Shown: positions 36,270 to 48,700 of the stretch, in pieces | Position numbering within the stretch: position 1 is the stretch's first letter | Layout of the letters: each line of letters begins with the position of its first letter | Assembly (NCBI GenBank): GCA_965644315.1 | Contig: CBFFRQ010000057.1 | Span: 1 to 64,000 of the forward strand | DNA: 64,000 bases | Reading direction: 5' to 3' | Source: Caecitellus pseudoparvulus | Lineage: Eukaryota; Bigyra: Bicosoecida | Program-made: the position numbers and the translations under genes | The notes under the pieces: model-generated | Seen by the model: only the letters and a program-made list of their open reading frames with translations | Database searches by the model: none | Told to the model about the DNA's origin: nothing

Positions 36270-39068
36270 TTAAATGTCATCATCGGAATCAGGCTCTGCT
36301 GGCACAGCGGCCCCGGCAAGTGAGCTTGCTTGCACTTGAGCAGTGGCTGCCACGAGGAACTGGCCTGCAATGCGATCCAGCACCGCAACCCACAAGCTCG
36401 CTGTGGGCGCATCCTCTGCGGAGAACTGCAGGCACTTGCTGCCTTTCAGCTGCACTTCAAAGACGTTTGCTCGTCGGCCGCTGTCCTGCGCAGACGCCAG
36501 CCTCGCGCTGATCATGGTGGACAGTGGGACTGAGTTCTTGGCTCGCACATCCCCCTCAGCCTTGTAGTACCCCAACGTACCTCCCTGTACCTTGACGTAG
36601 CGCTTGAGCCAACGGTTCCAACGGCCCTTCCCCGCGCGGGAGCGCTTAAACATGCAGGACTCCATGATTACTGAAGATGAGCGTGAGAGGCAGGCATTGG
36701 CGAGCGACACCACCTTCTCAAATCCAGGCTCGTCAGCGGGCTCCGCCGAGGCCCCAGAGGAGGGGGGCGTTTGTGGCGCAGGCGAGCTTGACTCAGCTTG
36801 TGCGCCACCCGTGTCGGTCGCCCCGCCTGGGCTGCCGCTGTCCCCTGTGTCAGCCTTGGTCTGGGAGCCCTCGTGCTGCGCTGCTGTGTCGCTGGGCAGT
36901 GCTCCTGGACTGCCACTTCCTTCCTCCGCCACTGGGCTGGCAGGGCCGCCGCCCTTCCTCGGCGAGGCTGCCCCAGTGACCAGCTTGATGCCATCCACGA
37001 CAGCTCGAATAGACCGCCGCTTGTGGGGCGAGCGCGAACCAACAGATGCCGCAGGTGCTCGCTGGACAGCGGCGCGTTTGGGAGGAGGGGGAGGCAACCC
37101 CACAACTGGTGCCCCAGCATGCTGGCCTCGCTGCAACTGCGCCTGCAGAGCAGCAACCTTTCTGGCGAGGGCATCCCCTCGAGCTATCGCAGTCCTCTCG
37201 CCGTCAACCTTCTTCTTGAAGCGGACAGCCATGCCTTGCAGCTGCTTCTTCAACACAGCATACTCCTCCCACAACGCCCGTGTAGCCACCTCCAAAGACA
37301 TGTCCTTGGCAGCCGGCACGCACTGGGTGAGGGCCAAGTGCACGACACTGCGGAGTGCTTGCGACGTCTCCGCCCCAGCTGCACTGCCTGAGTCTGGCAG
37401 CGTTCGCAGCTTCTGGTCCAACTGCTCAGCCAGGAGGAACAGACCGAGCGCTCTGCTCTCGACCAAGTCTTCTCGCTGCTTCGCGTTCGCTTCCTCCAGC
37501 TCCTGCTTCAAGCCTTCCATCTCACGCGCCTGCAGCTGCACCTGTTCGCGCAGTTGGGCAGCCTCCACCCTGGCCTCATCCCTCTGACAAGCCAGCTGTG
37601 TCAGTCTCGCTTTCAGCAGCGCAAGCGAGTCCCCCACATCGCCTCCACCCAGTCTGAGTGCCTCGGCGTCCATGTCGAACAATGACATCCCCTCCACCAT
37701 ACCAGCCGTCAAGTCCGAGGGGCGGGGCGTGCCGTCGAAGGACTCGCCCCCCTCGCCCAGGAGCTCCTGCAGGCGCCCCGCTGAGCTCCGACGTGGCGCA
37801 CGCCACATGCCAGAGCCTCTCCGAGAGCTGTTGCTGCGCAGCAGGTCGGGCGACCGCGAGCTCGCGCCTGCCGCCTTCATGCTCATCATGCTGCTCATGC
37901 GTTGCGAGTGGGCAGCTTGCAGCTCGTCATGCTCAGCCTGCAGCTCCAGGTGCGCCGAGCGCTCGCAGCGCAGGGCGTGCTGCATGCCTTGCAGCTTCCT
38001 CTGAGCCATACGCAGTGCAGAGGCGAGGACCTTGAGCTGTGCTTGTCTCCTGTGCAGCTCCTGCTGGAACATGTTCTCTCGCTCCTGCAGCGTGGCTTCC
38101 AGCACTTCAATGCGCACCTGCAGGGTGGAGAAGCGTGACTGCAGAGACTCGTGTGCGCGGCGCAGCGTGGAGAGAGGGAACGTCGCGAAACGCAGGGTGA
38201 CAGGGCGAGCTGCTGCTGCCAGCATGTCACTGGCTGCGGCGGCCCGGGTCCCCAGCAAGTCCTTCCCTTCGATGTGAGTGAGCACCATGCCCTTTTCCAA
38301 GAGCCGAAGCTGCTGCAGGTTGTGAGGAAGCTGTTGCCGCTGAGGGCCTCCTGCTCCGCCGCCGCTGTGCTTGCTCCCCTGCTGGGAGGCAGCTCCCGGC
38401 GGACTGCCCTGGGAGGCGGGGGACGCCACCCCGCTAGGCAGCAGTGCCCGCAGCGTGCGGTCGGTCCCGTCGCCGTACTCGTCGCTGTGGTAGGCAGGGG
38501 TGAATCCGTCAGAGGCCAGCTGCACGAACTCTTGGATCTCCAGGGCATACCCCGTGTCTGGAGGCGCAGGACGAAACAGGATGCCAAGCGGGCCTGCCTC
38601 AAAGTGCACCTCCTGCAGCCGCACATTCACATTGTCCAGGGTGTTGTCTGTGCGCAGCAGCTGAGGCAAGGCTTCGTCCCACCGCACAATGTCTTCTGAA
38701 TGCCCCAGCCCGTCCACACCCAGCAGGCCCATGCCTGCACCTGGCTGCCGCGCCAGGCCGCTATCCTGAGCGGCACGCCTCATGGCAGCGTGGCGTTCAG
38801 CCAGGAGAGCATATTGCTGCTGAAGCACCTCGTTCGCAAACTGGAGCCTTTGCACTTCCTCGGTTGCGGCATGGCCTGCAGAGTCCTCTCCCTCGCTGGC
38901 CGCCTTGCCAGGCCCACCCGAAGCAAAGGAGACGTCAAGTGCACTGCCCCTCGCCATGCTGCTGCCTCGACTGCACAGGACCCTCCTTGGAACCCCAACC
39001 TGCGCTCGAAAGTCAAACGAACCCTCATCTTCATCTAATAATCCCTTCCTGGGCGTCTTGCTTGCCAT
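36270..39068 (-). CDS. PDZ-like, coiled-coil and PH-domain adaptor protein
   Basis: One uninterrupted exon of 932 aa. A PDZ-like domain spans residues about 150-293, with a carboxylate-loop-like GPLGILF and closing strands GMVLTHIEGKDLLG and PVTLRFATFP; a Ser/Gly-rich insert (about 200-255) interrupts it. Coiled coils follow at about 303-385 and 480-560. A clear C-terminal PH domain (about 805-910) starts MFKRSRAGKGRWNRWLKRYV and ends SLWVAVLDRIAG with the conserved Trp. The tail is acidic (EPDSDDDI). PH domains bind phosphoinositides or proteins, and PDZ domains bind C-terminal peptides, so a membrane-associated adaptor is likely; the partner is unknown. Its stop lies 31 nt from that of the convergent TTC27 gene. 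Confidence 0.8.
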   Translation of the reverse strand: MASKTPRKGLLDEDEGSFDFRAQVGVPRRVLCSRGSSMARGSALDVSFASGGPGKAASEGEDSAGHAATEEVQRLQFANEVLQQQYALLAERHAAMRRAAQDSGLARQPGAGMGLLGVDGLGHSEDIVRWDEALPQLLRTDNTLDNVNVRLQEVHFEAGPLGILFRPAPPDTGYALEIQEFVQLASDGFTPAYHSDEYGDGTDRTLRALLPSGVASPASQGSPPGAASQQGSKHSGGGAGGPQRQQLPHNLQQLRLLEKGMVLTHIEGKDLLGTRAAAASDMLAAAARPVTLRFATFPLSTLRRAHESLQSRFSTLQVRIEVLEATLQERENMFQQELHRRQAQLKVLASALRMAQRKLQGMQHALRCERSAHLELQAEHDELQAAHSQRMSSMMSMKAAGASSRSPDLLRSNSSRRGSGMWRAPRRSSAGRLQELLGEGGESFDGTPRPSDLTAGMVEGMSLFDMDAEALRLGGGDVGDSLALLKARLTQLACQRDEARVEAAQLREQVQLQAREMEGLKQELEEANAKQREDLVESRALGLFLLAEQLDQKLRTLPDSGSAAGAETSQALRSVVHLALTQCVPAAKDMSLEVATRALWEEYAVLKKQLQGMAVRFKKKVDGERTAIARGDALARKVAALQAQLQRGQHAGAPVVGLPPPPPKRAAVQRAPAASVGSRSPHKRRSIRAVVDGIKLVTGAASPRKGGGPASPVAEEGSGSPGALPSDTAAQHEGSQTKADTGDSGSPGGATDTGGAQAESSSPAPQTPPSSGASAEPADEPGFEKVVSLANACLSRSSSVIMESCMFKRSRAGKGRWNRWLKRYVKVQGGTLGYYKAEGDVRAKNSVPLSTMISARLASAQDSGRRANVFEVQLKGSKCLQFSAEDAPTASLWVAVLDRIAGQFLVAATAQVQASSLAGAAVPAEPDSDDDI

Positions 39069-39370
39069 CTTGCTTCAAGGAGGGAGTAACATGTAGGCGA
39101 CTGCAGAGTTGCGGAAATTGAGCAAGCAGCTAGCGGTGTCCCCCGCAGCTTTGTCTGTCTGCGTCTGCGAAATCGAAACACGCCGCGTAACCGTGGTCGG
39201 TGACTTGCATCGGAGTCCTTTTGCTTTTTGGTCCCCTCTCTGCATTGATGCGTGCTTCATGAGTCTTGCCTATAGTTTGAGCCAGCGACGCCGCCTCCAA
39301 CCCACAAGAACGGCAGTCATTGGGATGGGAGGATGAACTGAAAGAGATAGCCATCCCAATCGTCCAAACC
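39069..39370. other. Divergent promoter region between PDZ/PH and MBOAT genes
   Basis: No gene is seen. It separates two divergent start codons (39068 minus and 39371 plus), so it likely carries both promoters and 5' UTRs. It is visibly less GC-rich than the flanking exons. Confidence 0.5.
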
Positions 39371-41541
39371 ATGGTGCCATCATTCTCCATCGGTCTTGCA
39401 GGCCTTGGTTTGGGCGTAGACGCTGCAGAACGAGTGCGTGGCGCATCGGACACTGCGCTTGACCCGCATGAAACTCCGTGTCCGGCACCACTCGAACGCA
39501 CAGATGCTGCAAGCCCTGTCCTCGCCCGCGTTCGCGCCTCTGGAGGATGCTGTGGCGTGGATTGAGGCTGCTTGTGGCCAGGTTTGGGCCCGTTCGCTTG
39601 TCTCGCTTGTAGCATTCAGCTTGCCGCATGCTCTTGCGTTTCGAATGGCCCCTTCAGTCGCAGCCAAGACTGCTTTAGCAGTGAGCGTCGGGACGCTTCA
39701 ACTACACTGGCTTGCTTCCTTTCGTGTTGCTGCATGGACATTGGCTGTGCTGGGCGCTTGGTACGCTTTCTTCTGTGTCCCTATGAATCCGACCCTGCGA
39801 AAGGCCCTCGTTTGGTTGGGTGTGGTTAGCACAACGGTTTGGTTTCATTGGGGGCTGGTAGCGAACGCATCAGCGTTTCATGATGACACCAAACGAGTCG
39901 CCTTTTTGCCCTTCCTCTGTGGCATGCGACTCGTCAGCTTGGCATGCAACCTTCCGTACCTGCAGCACAGCAACCTGCGCAGGGACACTCTCGCCCAAGC
40001 ATTGGTGGTTGTCCAGGCTGGCAATGACAAAAGGCTGCAGGCCACCAAACTGCAGAAGAATCTTCTGCGGAGGTTGTCGTTGGCAGGGGGGCCTTTTCCA
40101 AGTTGTGCGCAGTTCCTTGCTTGGATGCTGCACCCGGGAGCCGGAATGACAGGCTGCTTTCAAGAGTTCGCAGACTACCACGCTGCGCTTCACGGGAAGT
40201 CAGCCAGTACGGATGTTTGGCACGGTTTTCTAGCGGGAAAGGGAGTGCTCCTTTCCTCGAGTGGAATTTCGGGGGCCGCTGGTGACAGAGCACTGGAGCC
40301 CCTGGCCCGCAGCGCTCCACGGGCAGCACGTGCCGCGATCGTTGCCGGGGCTGGGATTCTGGCGGCTTTCACGTTACAGAGCTCGTTCGATCAAGTCTCT
40401 TTCGCTCTGGGAGAGCAAGGCACTTGGCTTCCGTGGTGGCGAAGACTGTACAGTGCTTTCCCAGACATGCCGGCGGCTGCTTGGAGCACCCCAACTCGAC
40501 TGCAGCAAGTATGTGGACCCCTGTGGTGGGCAATCAAGGTTGGTTTCAGGATGGCTTGGACCCGAGGCTTTGTGCTGGGCAGCTGGCTTCCGGCATTGGC
40601 GCTCGCGGGTAGAGTCGTGCTGTTCCAAGTGTTGGTCATGGAGCCCGCTCATTGGGGGTGGTGGAAGTTGGGGGAGTGCCTCATGGTCCTCTCAGGCATA
40701 GGGTGAGGCAAATCTGCGCCAAAGAAAAGTACTTTGACTGTGCACTGCATCCAGCTGCCCTGCTCCTCGCAGCTATACTCCCTCTGCCGCCCTAGACTGC
40801 AACTCTGGATCCAAAGTTGCCCGTCGAAGCGAACCGGTGCGGGTGGCCTTCACAGCAGCACCGACCCTGGCCGTGCCACGGGTACTCCTGAATGGCTGGA
40901 GTGCCTCCACTGCGACCCCTGTTTTCGCCATGCACTTTATGGGCTCCTTTAGGGACGCCATCCGCTGCTGGAACCCTGTGAGTGTGGCAGCGGCCAGGAC
41001 ACAGATCAGCATGCCCGCGGCTTGTCACCCCCCCCCCTGACTTTCACAGCGGATGTCATGGTGGCTTGAGCACTACGTTCACCGCGAAGTCCCTCAAGCT
41101 TGGGGCTTGAACTACCTCGCAACGTACGGCGCCAACGCGCTGATGCACGGCTCCCACCTCGGCAGTTGGTTCACCTACAGCACCTTCATCTTGCTGACTG
41201 TCCATGAGCGCACGATGCAGCAGCTCGCTGAGCTGTGCAGCGGGGCGATCCCCTGGCGCGTGGGCGAAATAGCCTCTAGACTTCTGATGGCAAGTCAAGT
41301 CTTCTTGCTGACCAACTACGCCTTCATGACATACACCATCAAGCCGTGGCCGATAGCCCTCCTCACGTGGGCAGAGATTGGGTTCCTGCCACATGCATAT
41401 GTCTTAACTGCCACCGTGCTGGGCATAATTTTAGTCCAAGTCAAGCTCCGAACATGCCCGGTCTGGGACCAGAGCCAGCAGGAGGCTGTAGCACAGCTGG
41501 GCCAGCAAAACCCACCACACCTTGAAAAGAAAGAACACTGA
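39371..41541 (+). CDS. Membrane-bound O-acyltransferase (MBOAT) family protein
   Basis: Four exons, 39371-39433, 39504-40702, 40773-40977 and 41050-41541, give about 652 aa; introns are 70, 70 and 72 nt. Donor GTGCGT at 39434 and CACAG before 39504 give MVPSFSIGLAGLGLG... then MLQALSSPAF. Alternatively the ATG at 39468 would start without the first intron, but its MKLRVRHHSN peptide looks like translated intron. The third junction rebuilds the MBOAT motif CWNP/RMSWWLEHYV, and the last exon has the conserved His region NALMHGSHLG after LNYLATYG. Earlier, MTGCFQEFADY matches the family's gating segment. Many hydrophobic helices place it in the ER membrane. MBOATs transfer acyl groups to lipids or proteins; the substrate is unclear (a lysophospholipid or wax-ester type acyltransferase is possible). 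Confidence 0.85.
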
Positions 41542-41655
41542 ACATGCCATCCAGAGCGTTTGCAGCGCTGAAGTTTCTTGCCTTGTCTCGCTCGCGCTGG
41601 AGCAGACATCAGCGCAGGCCTGTGGCTGCGTCTCTCACACGCTCAACGCAGCATC

Positions 41656-42178
41656 ATGGCTAAAGCCGCACGGCCGGCAGCTCAAGAGGAGCACTGGGCA
41701 GAGCTATACGAGAAGCTTGGCCAGGCACTTCAACAGTCCAAGTCAACGAAGAAGCTCCGTGAAGCCGCCTCTGGCTTCCGCTCCAAAGCGGCAGACCTGC
41801 GACGCAAAGGTACGTTGCTGCCGCTGAAACGCCGATCGTTGAAGTGCCGCAGCACTAGCATGTCCTGAATCTGCAGCACTGAGCACACATCGGCAAGCCG
41901 CAAGCAAGGCCAGGGCCAAAGTTGCCCGCATGCGGGAGGTGTATGAGAGCATGCAACCATCGACGGGTGGAGACGAAGGGCACGGCTTGCAAGCGGCAGT
42001 GCAGAAGGGGAAAGAGGCCTTGCAGCAGCTGGAAACCGCCGAGAATGCGGTGAATTCCGCCAAAGCAAACATGGAGCGGGCCCTTCGAGACGTGCAGGGC
42101 ATTGTGAACACCACAAAAGCTTCGTTTGATCAGGAAGTCAAGCTCTACGTTGACAGCCTCACTGCGCCGCCCATCTAA
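41656..42178 (+). CDS. Small helical (coiled-coil) protein of unknown function
   Basis: Two exons, 41656-41809 and 41877-42178, give about 151 aa; intron 67 nt, GTACGT...TGCAG, phase 1. The product is almost wholly helical and rich in Ala, Lys, Glu and Gln: HWAELYEKLGQALQQSKSTK, then after the junction SKARAKVARMREVYESMQ, and AKANMERALRDVQGIVNTT near the end. It has no signal peptide or membrane segment. It lies 114 nt after the MBOAT stop in the same direction. A short upstream ATG at 41544 begins an unrelated 37-codon frame and may be an upstream ORF. The family is not recognised; a small vesicle- or cytoskeleton-related subunit would be a guess only. Confidence 0.7.
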
Positions 42179-42759
42179 TGCAACAGCAACGCGCACCTCC
42201 ATCCTCTTAGTGAGCGCCTGGCCATCCTTTTCTTGCGAATGGCTGTTTTGGATTGTACTCGTCAAGGCAATAAGTCTTACTATCTATGGCTATACTACGT
42301 GTTCGGACCACTCGTTTCTCGACCTGCTTAGGAGCCAGAATTATCTCGCATACCTGTTCCTCCTTTCTATAGTTCAGCCTCTTCAAATGGCCACTTTTGC
42401 GTACCCACTGCAAGCACTGCAGGATATGACACCATCCACCCCGCCTTAATTGCCGTGCGCTCCGTAGGGCCGGCTCGTGAGCCCAACGGCGTGTTGGCCA
42501 GTGCATGGTGGGCCAGCCTGCGAAGCGAGTCGAAGGGCACCCCGTTTGTATTGCATCGTTGCAGGCGCAGGGCGCTGGGGGAGGCGACAAAGGGTAACTG
42601 TAACAGAAATCTAACGTGAGGGCCGCGTGTGTCCTCGGCGAGTGGCGCCAGAGGCGCGACACAGGCCACCCTGCTCTGCGGCTCTGGAAGCCACACCAGG
42701 GCTCAATTCCCGCACATCACCACGGGCACCCTTCGCAGGCAGAGGCATCCAAGTTAGGC
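42179..42759. other. Intergenic region, ~580 nt, no gene recognised
   Basis: The first half is unusually AT-rich for this window (around 42240-42380). It contains an open frame whose hydrophobic translation is not convincing and which lacks a good ATG. No tRNA B-box, snRNA core or terminator was recognised. It should hold the 3' end of the small helical gene and the promoter of the large C2 gene. Confidence 0.45.
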
Positions 42760-45700
42760 ATGGCACTCGCAGGGTACCTCTTCAAAGCAAACGCCCAACA
42801 CACAGCGTACCACAAACGGTGAGTCGTGTGTGAATTCCAGCTCGCCGTGCGAGGCGAGGCGAGGGTGGGCTGTGGCCACTGCACTCTCGCTGCACCGACT
42901 GCAGGTACTTGGTGTACTATGGAGCGCGCCAGGTGTCGTACTACGATAGTGAGGAGGATGCCGCGAATGGAAAGAGCAAGGGGGCAATTTCGTTGAAGGA
43001 CGGGGTTCTCCGTGTCGGCTTTGGTGCGTGTTCGACGCGACGGAAGGTTGCAGGCGACGCCAGGCACCTGTGCCCTGCCGGCTGCTCCCCTCACAGTGGA
43101 CGTGCAGCGGGCAAAGTCCCGTCGTTGGTTCTCTTTCAAGGCGGAAGCCGAACCACCCACCAGCCATGTCTTTTCGATCGAAACCCCGGATCGCGTGTAC
43201 AAGTTTGCTGCCAACAGCGAGGAAGACATGCTTGACTGGGCGAAAGCCTTGTCCAGCGCGATGCGCCCGGAAGGCGCACTCATGAAAGAAATTGCGGCTG
43301 CCCATGAAGCATCCAAGGCGGATGTGGCGAAGGAACGGGAGGCTCGCATCCGGAAGGTGAAGGGTGTGATTTCGCATGGACGGGGGGACTCAACAGTGCC
43401 TGCCCCGGATGACGTGGATGAGGCGTACTCCAAGCCTGTTCCCGAGGTGGATGCAGCCTACCTGCAGCGTGGCCCGCCCACGCACCTCCTCATCCACGTG
43501 CATCACTTGGCTGGCGTGCCTCGCCTGCTGGGGAAGGGTGTCGCCGACGGCGCTCGCCTGACAGTGGGCATCATGCTGGCGGATACTGACGATGCCGACG
43601 GCCACGTGTACACAGACGAGCTGCGGTACACAGCTGCGCTCCCCAGTAAAGTTGTGCGTGCGTGCAATGGCGTGTCGGCGTTTGACTCTGCAGGCACGCC
43701 GGATGTCGTCCCGACTGAGCCGGCTGAAGCCGAGGATGACCCCGCCCCCTCTACTTCGGGTGGTGCCGCGGCGTCAACAGCGGCCGACGGCGCGGCTGCC
43801 CCTGCTGCTACCGGCGCAGGCGATGCCCCACCGGCGCGCGCGGCAGAGGACTCTGGCTTCCCAGACGAAGAGAGTAGCGACGAAGAGCAGGCGGAGGGAC
43901 CGGGCGGCATGGAGCTGCCAGAGGAGGCAGACGACTTCGACGAGGACGTGTGCCCCCTGTCTGCCACTTTCTCCTTCCTCCTCCCCGCTGCGAGCGAGAC
44001 GCAGGATGGGCCCATTCCCGACATGCAGTTGCCTGACACGTCGAAGATGCGCATTGCTCTGCGCCTGCACAACAAGGGCTTGACTGAGACAATCGCGAAG
44101 AAGCGCCACCTGGTGCTTGCTCGCCTGCCCACGCTGGACGGGCAGCAGATCCGGCCATACCACCCCCAGCCCCTGCCCCTGCGTGTGCTACCACCCGAAG
44201 GAAGGGAAGTGGACGTGGCAGAGGAGACGGCAGGGGACACGCAGCCTGAGCTGCTGCTTGTGATGATGTGGGTGGGCGGAGGTGAACACCAGCTCCGTGA
44301 GGGGGTGCTGTCCAACGAAGAGGCCGCTGCTGCAGTCAAGCCGGTCCAGCCTGGTGACGAGGGTGGGGACGGAGACCCTAACCGCACTAAAGGAGTGTCG
44401 TTTACCTCCGGTGGGGCCTACGCCTTCGGCCTAGGCGACACATCTTCAGCCGTGACACTGCGCATGGCAGTGCCCGTGTTTCACAAGCCTGGCATCAGCG
44501 TGGCAGGGGCCAAGGCCAGCGACGATGCATGGCGCCAGCGGGCGCACGAAATCATCACCAACATGAACGCGGATTGGTACAAAGCTGGCGCCGTGGATGA
44601 GGCTGGCTCCGCGGGCGCCTTGGCACACCTGCGGTCGTCTCACCCATCGGCTGCGGCTGCGCGGCAGGCAGTGTGGAACCTGTACGGCCGCCCCATTGCC
44701 CGGCTCTCACCCACCGGCACCAACATGTGGGAGGCGGTGGACGGCGAGGAGGACCGCGTGCACGAGGACATCCCCCTCGTGCTGCAGCAAGCCTTTGATG
44801 CCGACTCTGCCGCCCAGCGCAACCGAGGAGCCATCGCAGACCGGGGTGGCGGGCAATTCCGTGGCAAGCTAGACCACCGGCATCTCGCGCTGCTGGGTGG
44901 CGGCGCAGGGGAGGATGAGTACGAGGCAGATGCAGTCAGCGTCGCGTCTGGCATGTCATACGCTTCTGACGACGAGGACAAGACCGGCATCCTGCGCCTG
45001 CACGGCGACGGTGTGGAGGACTACCACACACTTGCCGGTGGCCATGCCCAGCGCCTGGTGCAGGCAGCCGCCGAGGAAGGCGCAGGGGCAGTCATCCCCA
45101 CTAAGAGCCTGCGCCCGCCCAAGACCAAGTTCGCCGACGCCGTGCCGGGGGACGACATTGCTCTGAGTGGTATCGGGCTCATGCCGCTCACACTGCACCC
45201 AAGCACACACCCCGCTTTCATGGCCGCGGCGGCATTTGCCAACGCCCAAGCAGCGCTGCCGGATGACCCGCCGCCCCAGCCGCCTGCCATCGGCTTCGCC
45301 ATGGACATGGCCAAGGCCGGGCTGGAGGCAATGGGGAAAGCCCACGTGAAGCGCATGAAGTCGCAAGGCATGCGGAAAGGAGTGTACCAAGTCCTCGTCT
45401 CTGTGCGCAAAGTGCAGGACTTGGTGCTGCCACAGTCGCACCCCCACTCGGCAGCTGCGGCGGCCGCCCTTCTGTCCCAGAGCCCAGTGCAAGTGAGCGT
45501 GGATGTGGTGGGCCTAGGTTCAGACCAGAAAGAGGAGATGCTGTCCTCCCTCGGCCCCCTTCGCATCGCGCTGCCCATGCACGACCGCGCTGTGCGGCGT
45601 GACATCCGCAGCGTGGTCTTGGCAGAGGAGAAGCGCCTGTTCCAGAAACTGGAGGCTTCACAGAAGGCCACTGCACAAGGCGGGCTGCCAGAAGACTACG

Positions 45701-48700
45701 AGGTGCTGACAGAGGCTGGCGAAGACATGACTGACCTGGGGGAGGTCATTGATACCGCCACAGAGGCCGCCGCGGCGCAGGGGGCGGGGACAAACCCCGC
45801 AGTCTCAGCAGCCCTGTGCCGGGGCACGAGCACTTCATTGCCCATGTGCTGGGTCGTGGATGACGCCATTACGTTGCGTTTGCCGGCTGCCTCTGAGGAG
45901 CAGCTGGCAGGCGCCAACCTGCGCATTCGGGTGCGGGTGCCGACAGTGGCATCCCCCCCCGATTTGGCGGGCGGGAATGTCGTGGGAGAGTTCACAGCTC
46001 CACTGCCTGTCATGTACATGCAACAGCGCAAGTATGGGCGGGACGCTGCGGGGGGGACCAGTGTGGGCGGGGACACCTCTCTTTGGTGCAGGTGGGTAGC
46101 ACTGGGCGCACCTCCCGCAGCAGAGGATGCGGCAGTGAGCGTGGCTCGGGAGGGAGGCGACCCTTGCGCGGTGCCAGACCCAGGGGTGCACGGCAGTGTG
46201 CGAGGTTTCGCCCTCGTCACAGTGAACATCCGACCTCTCATCGTCAGCAAAGGGTACATTCCCGGGCGAGGCACTGCAGAGACGTCCAAGCGCCTGGCTC
46301 TCGGCCCACTGCTGGCTGGGCGTGTGTCCACAGACATGGGGCAAGGCAAGGGGGCAGAGGAGGTCGGTTTGAACGTGCCTGGCGCGGCCGCTGAGGAGGA
46401 GGGCGGCGCCACAGAGCGCAAAGTGGCAGAGCCCCCCCGCACAACAGAGGACGACAAGCTGCCGCCCCACCCCCATGACCACCTGGACCCGCACGCCCCC
46501 AATCCTGGCATGGGGGACGTGGAAGACGCCCGACCAGCCATGCACTCAGCGGACTGGGGCGCTACAGCCCGGACACCCAACGGTCGGCCGCTCAACCGGC
46601 GCCACCTGCCCCTGCGCCTCGGGTATGAGGGCATACCCACCGCCCCCCTGGTGTTCCCCCCCACGTTGACGCCTCGAATGGGGTCCCTCATCATCACGCT
46701 GCACAAAATCATCGACTTACCGGCCATGGATGCCGGCATTGCTGGCCTGAGCCCCGGCATCGACGCTTACGTCAAGGTGGCCTGTGGAGGTGCCGTTGTC
46801 AGTACATACGTGAACACCATCAAGGGCAAGGGGGTGCTGCAGACGGATGTCTGTGCACGCATCGTACTGCCTGTGTGGCTGCCTCTGCCCACCTACGGCC
46901 AGGCCCGATCCCTCACTCGTGGCTCTTCCAGGTCTGCTGCGGCAGCCGTCGCCGCGGCGGCCGTGGCCAGGGACCACACTCACGCACAGGGTGCATGGCC
47001 GGGCCTGCGCACTGGGTCCACGACGCGCCCTGGCTCCTGCTGGGCACTTGGGAACGGGCGTGAGGTGGGAGGCTGGGGACTGTCTTCGGACAGTGCCCGG
47101 GTGCCGGAGGCGAGCGGGGGCAAGGCCGCAGCGGCCCCCTCCACAACCAAGCTGGACGCCCTCGACCGAGTGCCGTTGGAGGCCCACCTCGCCGCTGCAG
47201 ATGCATCGCGAGACCCGCTGGGTGTGCCCTCGGCTGCGACACAGTCCACAGCGGCGAAGGCCATGGAGCGGGCTGCAGCGGCAGCCGTCGCGCGTGACTA
47301 TGATGTTGGAGCTGTGGTGGCCAGCAACGTCACCGCCCCGTCCATCACGGGTGGCTTGGCAGGTGGGGGCCAAGACAGTGCCATGCGCCACGCTGGGTTT
47401 GGCTGGAACATGGAGGATGGGTGTCAGTTGAGCAGGGTGACGTTGGGTGTCTGGGACCATGACTCGGTGGGCAACGACGACCGTGTGGCTTGCACTTCAC
47501 TTTCCCTCGCGGACATTATGGCGACACAGGCGCTGCGCACAGAACATCAGATGGACGAAGCCCCTGACACTGCCAACGCGCGCCCGTTAGGCGCGGGGCC
47601 TATCTGGCTGCCGCTGCACGGCGCCCGGCTAAACAAGGATGGCGGTGTGGGCGTGTTCTCGTCAGAGGGAAGCAGCACCGCTGCTGCCATGAACAGCGAC
47701 CCCCGACTGGGCAAGCAGTACCGTGGAGCCATCCTGGCTTCCTTCCGTATCGTGGAGTGGGCGGAAGCGGACGCAGGGCTTGCCGAGCGAGAGGCTGACT
47801 TGGCTGACTCCACGCTCTGGCTGCGACGCGGCATGGGGGGCTCGGAGCAGACGCTGGCCCACGAAGAGAACCACGACATGATTGAAGACATGGGTTTGCT
47901 GCTGCCGCAAGCGCCCTTCCTCTTCGCGCCGCCGCCCGACATGGACGTGTCCACCATGGAGACGTACGTGTGGCCGCCCCCGCTGATGGCACGCATGCAC
48001 TTGCGCCATGTGCACCCGCTGCAGCCACTGCAGTTGTTCCAGTCCCTGCGAGATCCCAGCCGTGCCTTCTTCACAAGGTATGCCGTGGCTGCCATGGTAC
48101 TTTCGGGGACTGACCTGCCCTTCCTGCTGTCCAGGACGAACGTCGGGCAACCGTCCAAGATGCACATCACTGTTGCCTTGGGCCCTCAATTCCTCATCAG
48201 TAGCCGGGAGACCCAGGAGGCTGGGCGCGTGTACTGGCACCAGTTGCTCACTGCAGCTGACTGGGTGCTGCCCACGAACCCCTCTGCACTCCCCGACCTG
48301 TTCGTGTACCTCACGGACCGAGATGGGCGCCACATTGCCCAAGGGCGCATCCCAGCTGCGAGGGTGATCTCAACACGGTGGGGCACGGGGCCGTTTTGGA
48401 TTCCCCTCATCCCTGATGAGACGACGGGAGTGGTCGATGTGCACAAGACGCTGACTCCTGACGACCGTGCAGGGTCTGTCGCAGTGTGGCTGGGCATGGG
48501 GCCGCTGAAGGAGTTGTTTAAGTCCCGCTCGAAGAAGCACCGGCAGATGCGCAAGCGCCTACGGGCTGCCCGTGCCATGGGCCTGAAAGTGTCCAAAGAG
48601 CAAATCTACGGCGGAGCGGCGGCTCACTTTGAGTCGGGCCCCGCGAAGCCCCTGCAAATGGTGCCCGTCTCTGCTGCACGCCGAGATGAAGGAGCGAAGC

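Noticed and set aside
39468-39503. ATG 39468 as the MBOAT start
   Set aside because: The peptide before 39504 is basic noise, and a GTGCGT donor at 39434 with a CACAG acceptor before 39504 gives a 70-nt intron typical of this window.
42180-42759. Search for tRNA or snRNA in the AT-richer spacer
   Set aside because: No B-box, cloverleaf or spliceosomal RNA core sequence could be recognised by eye.
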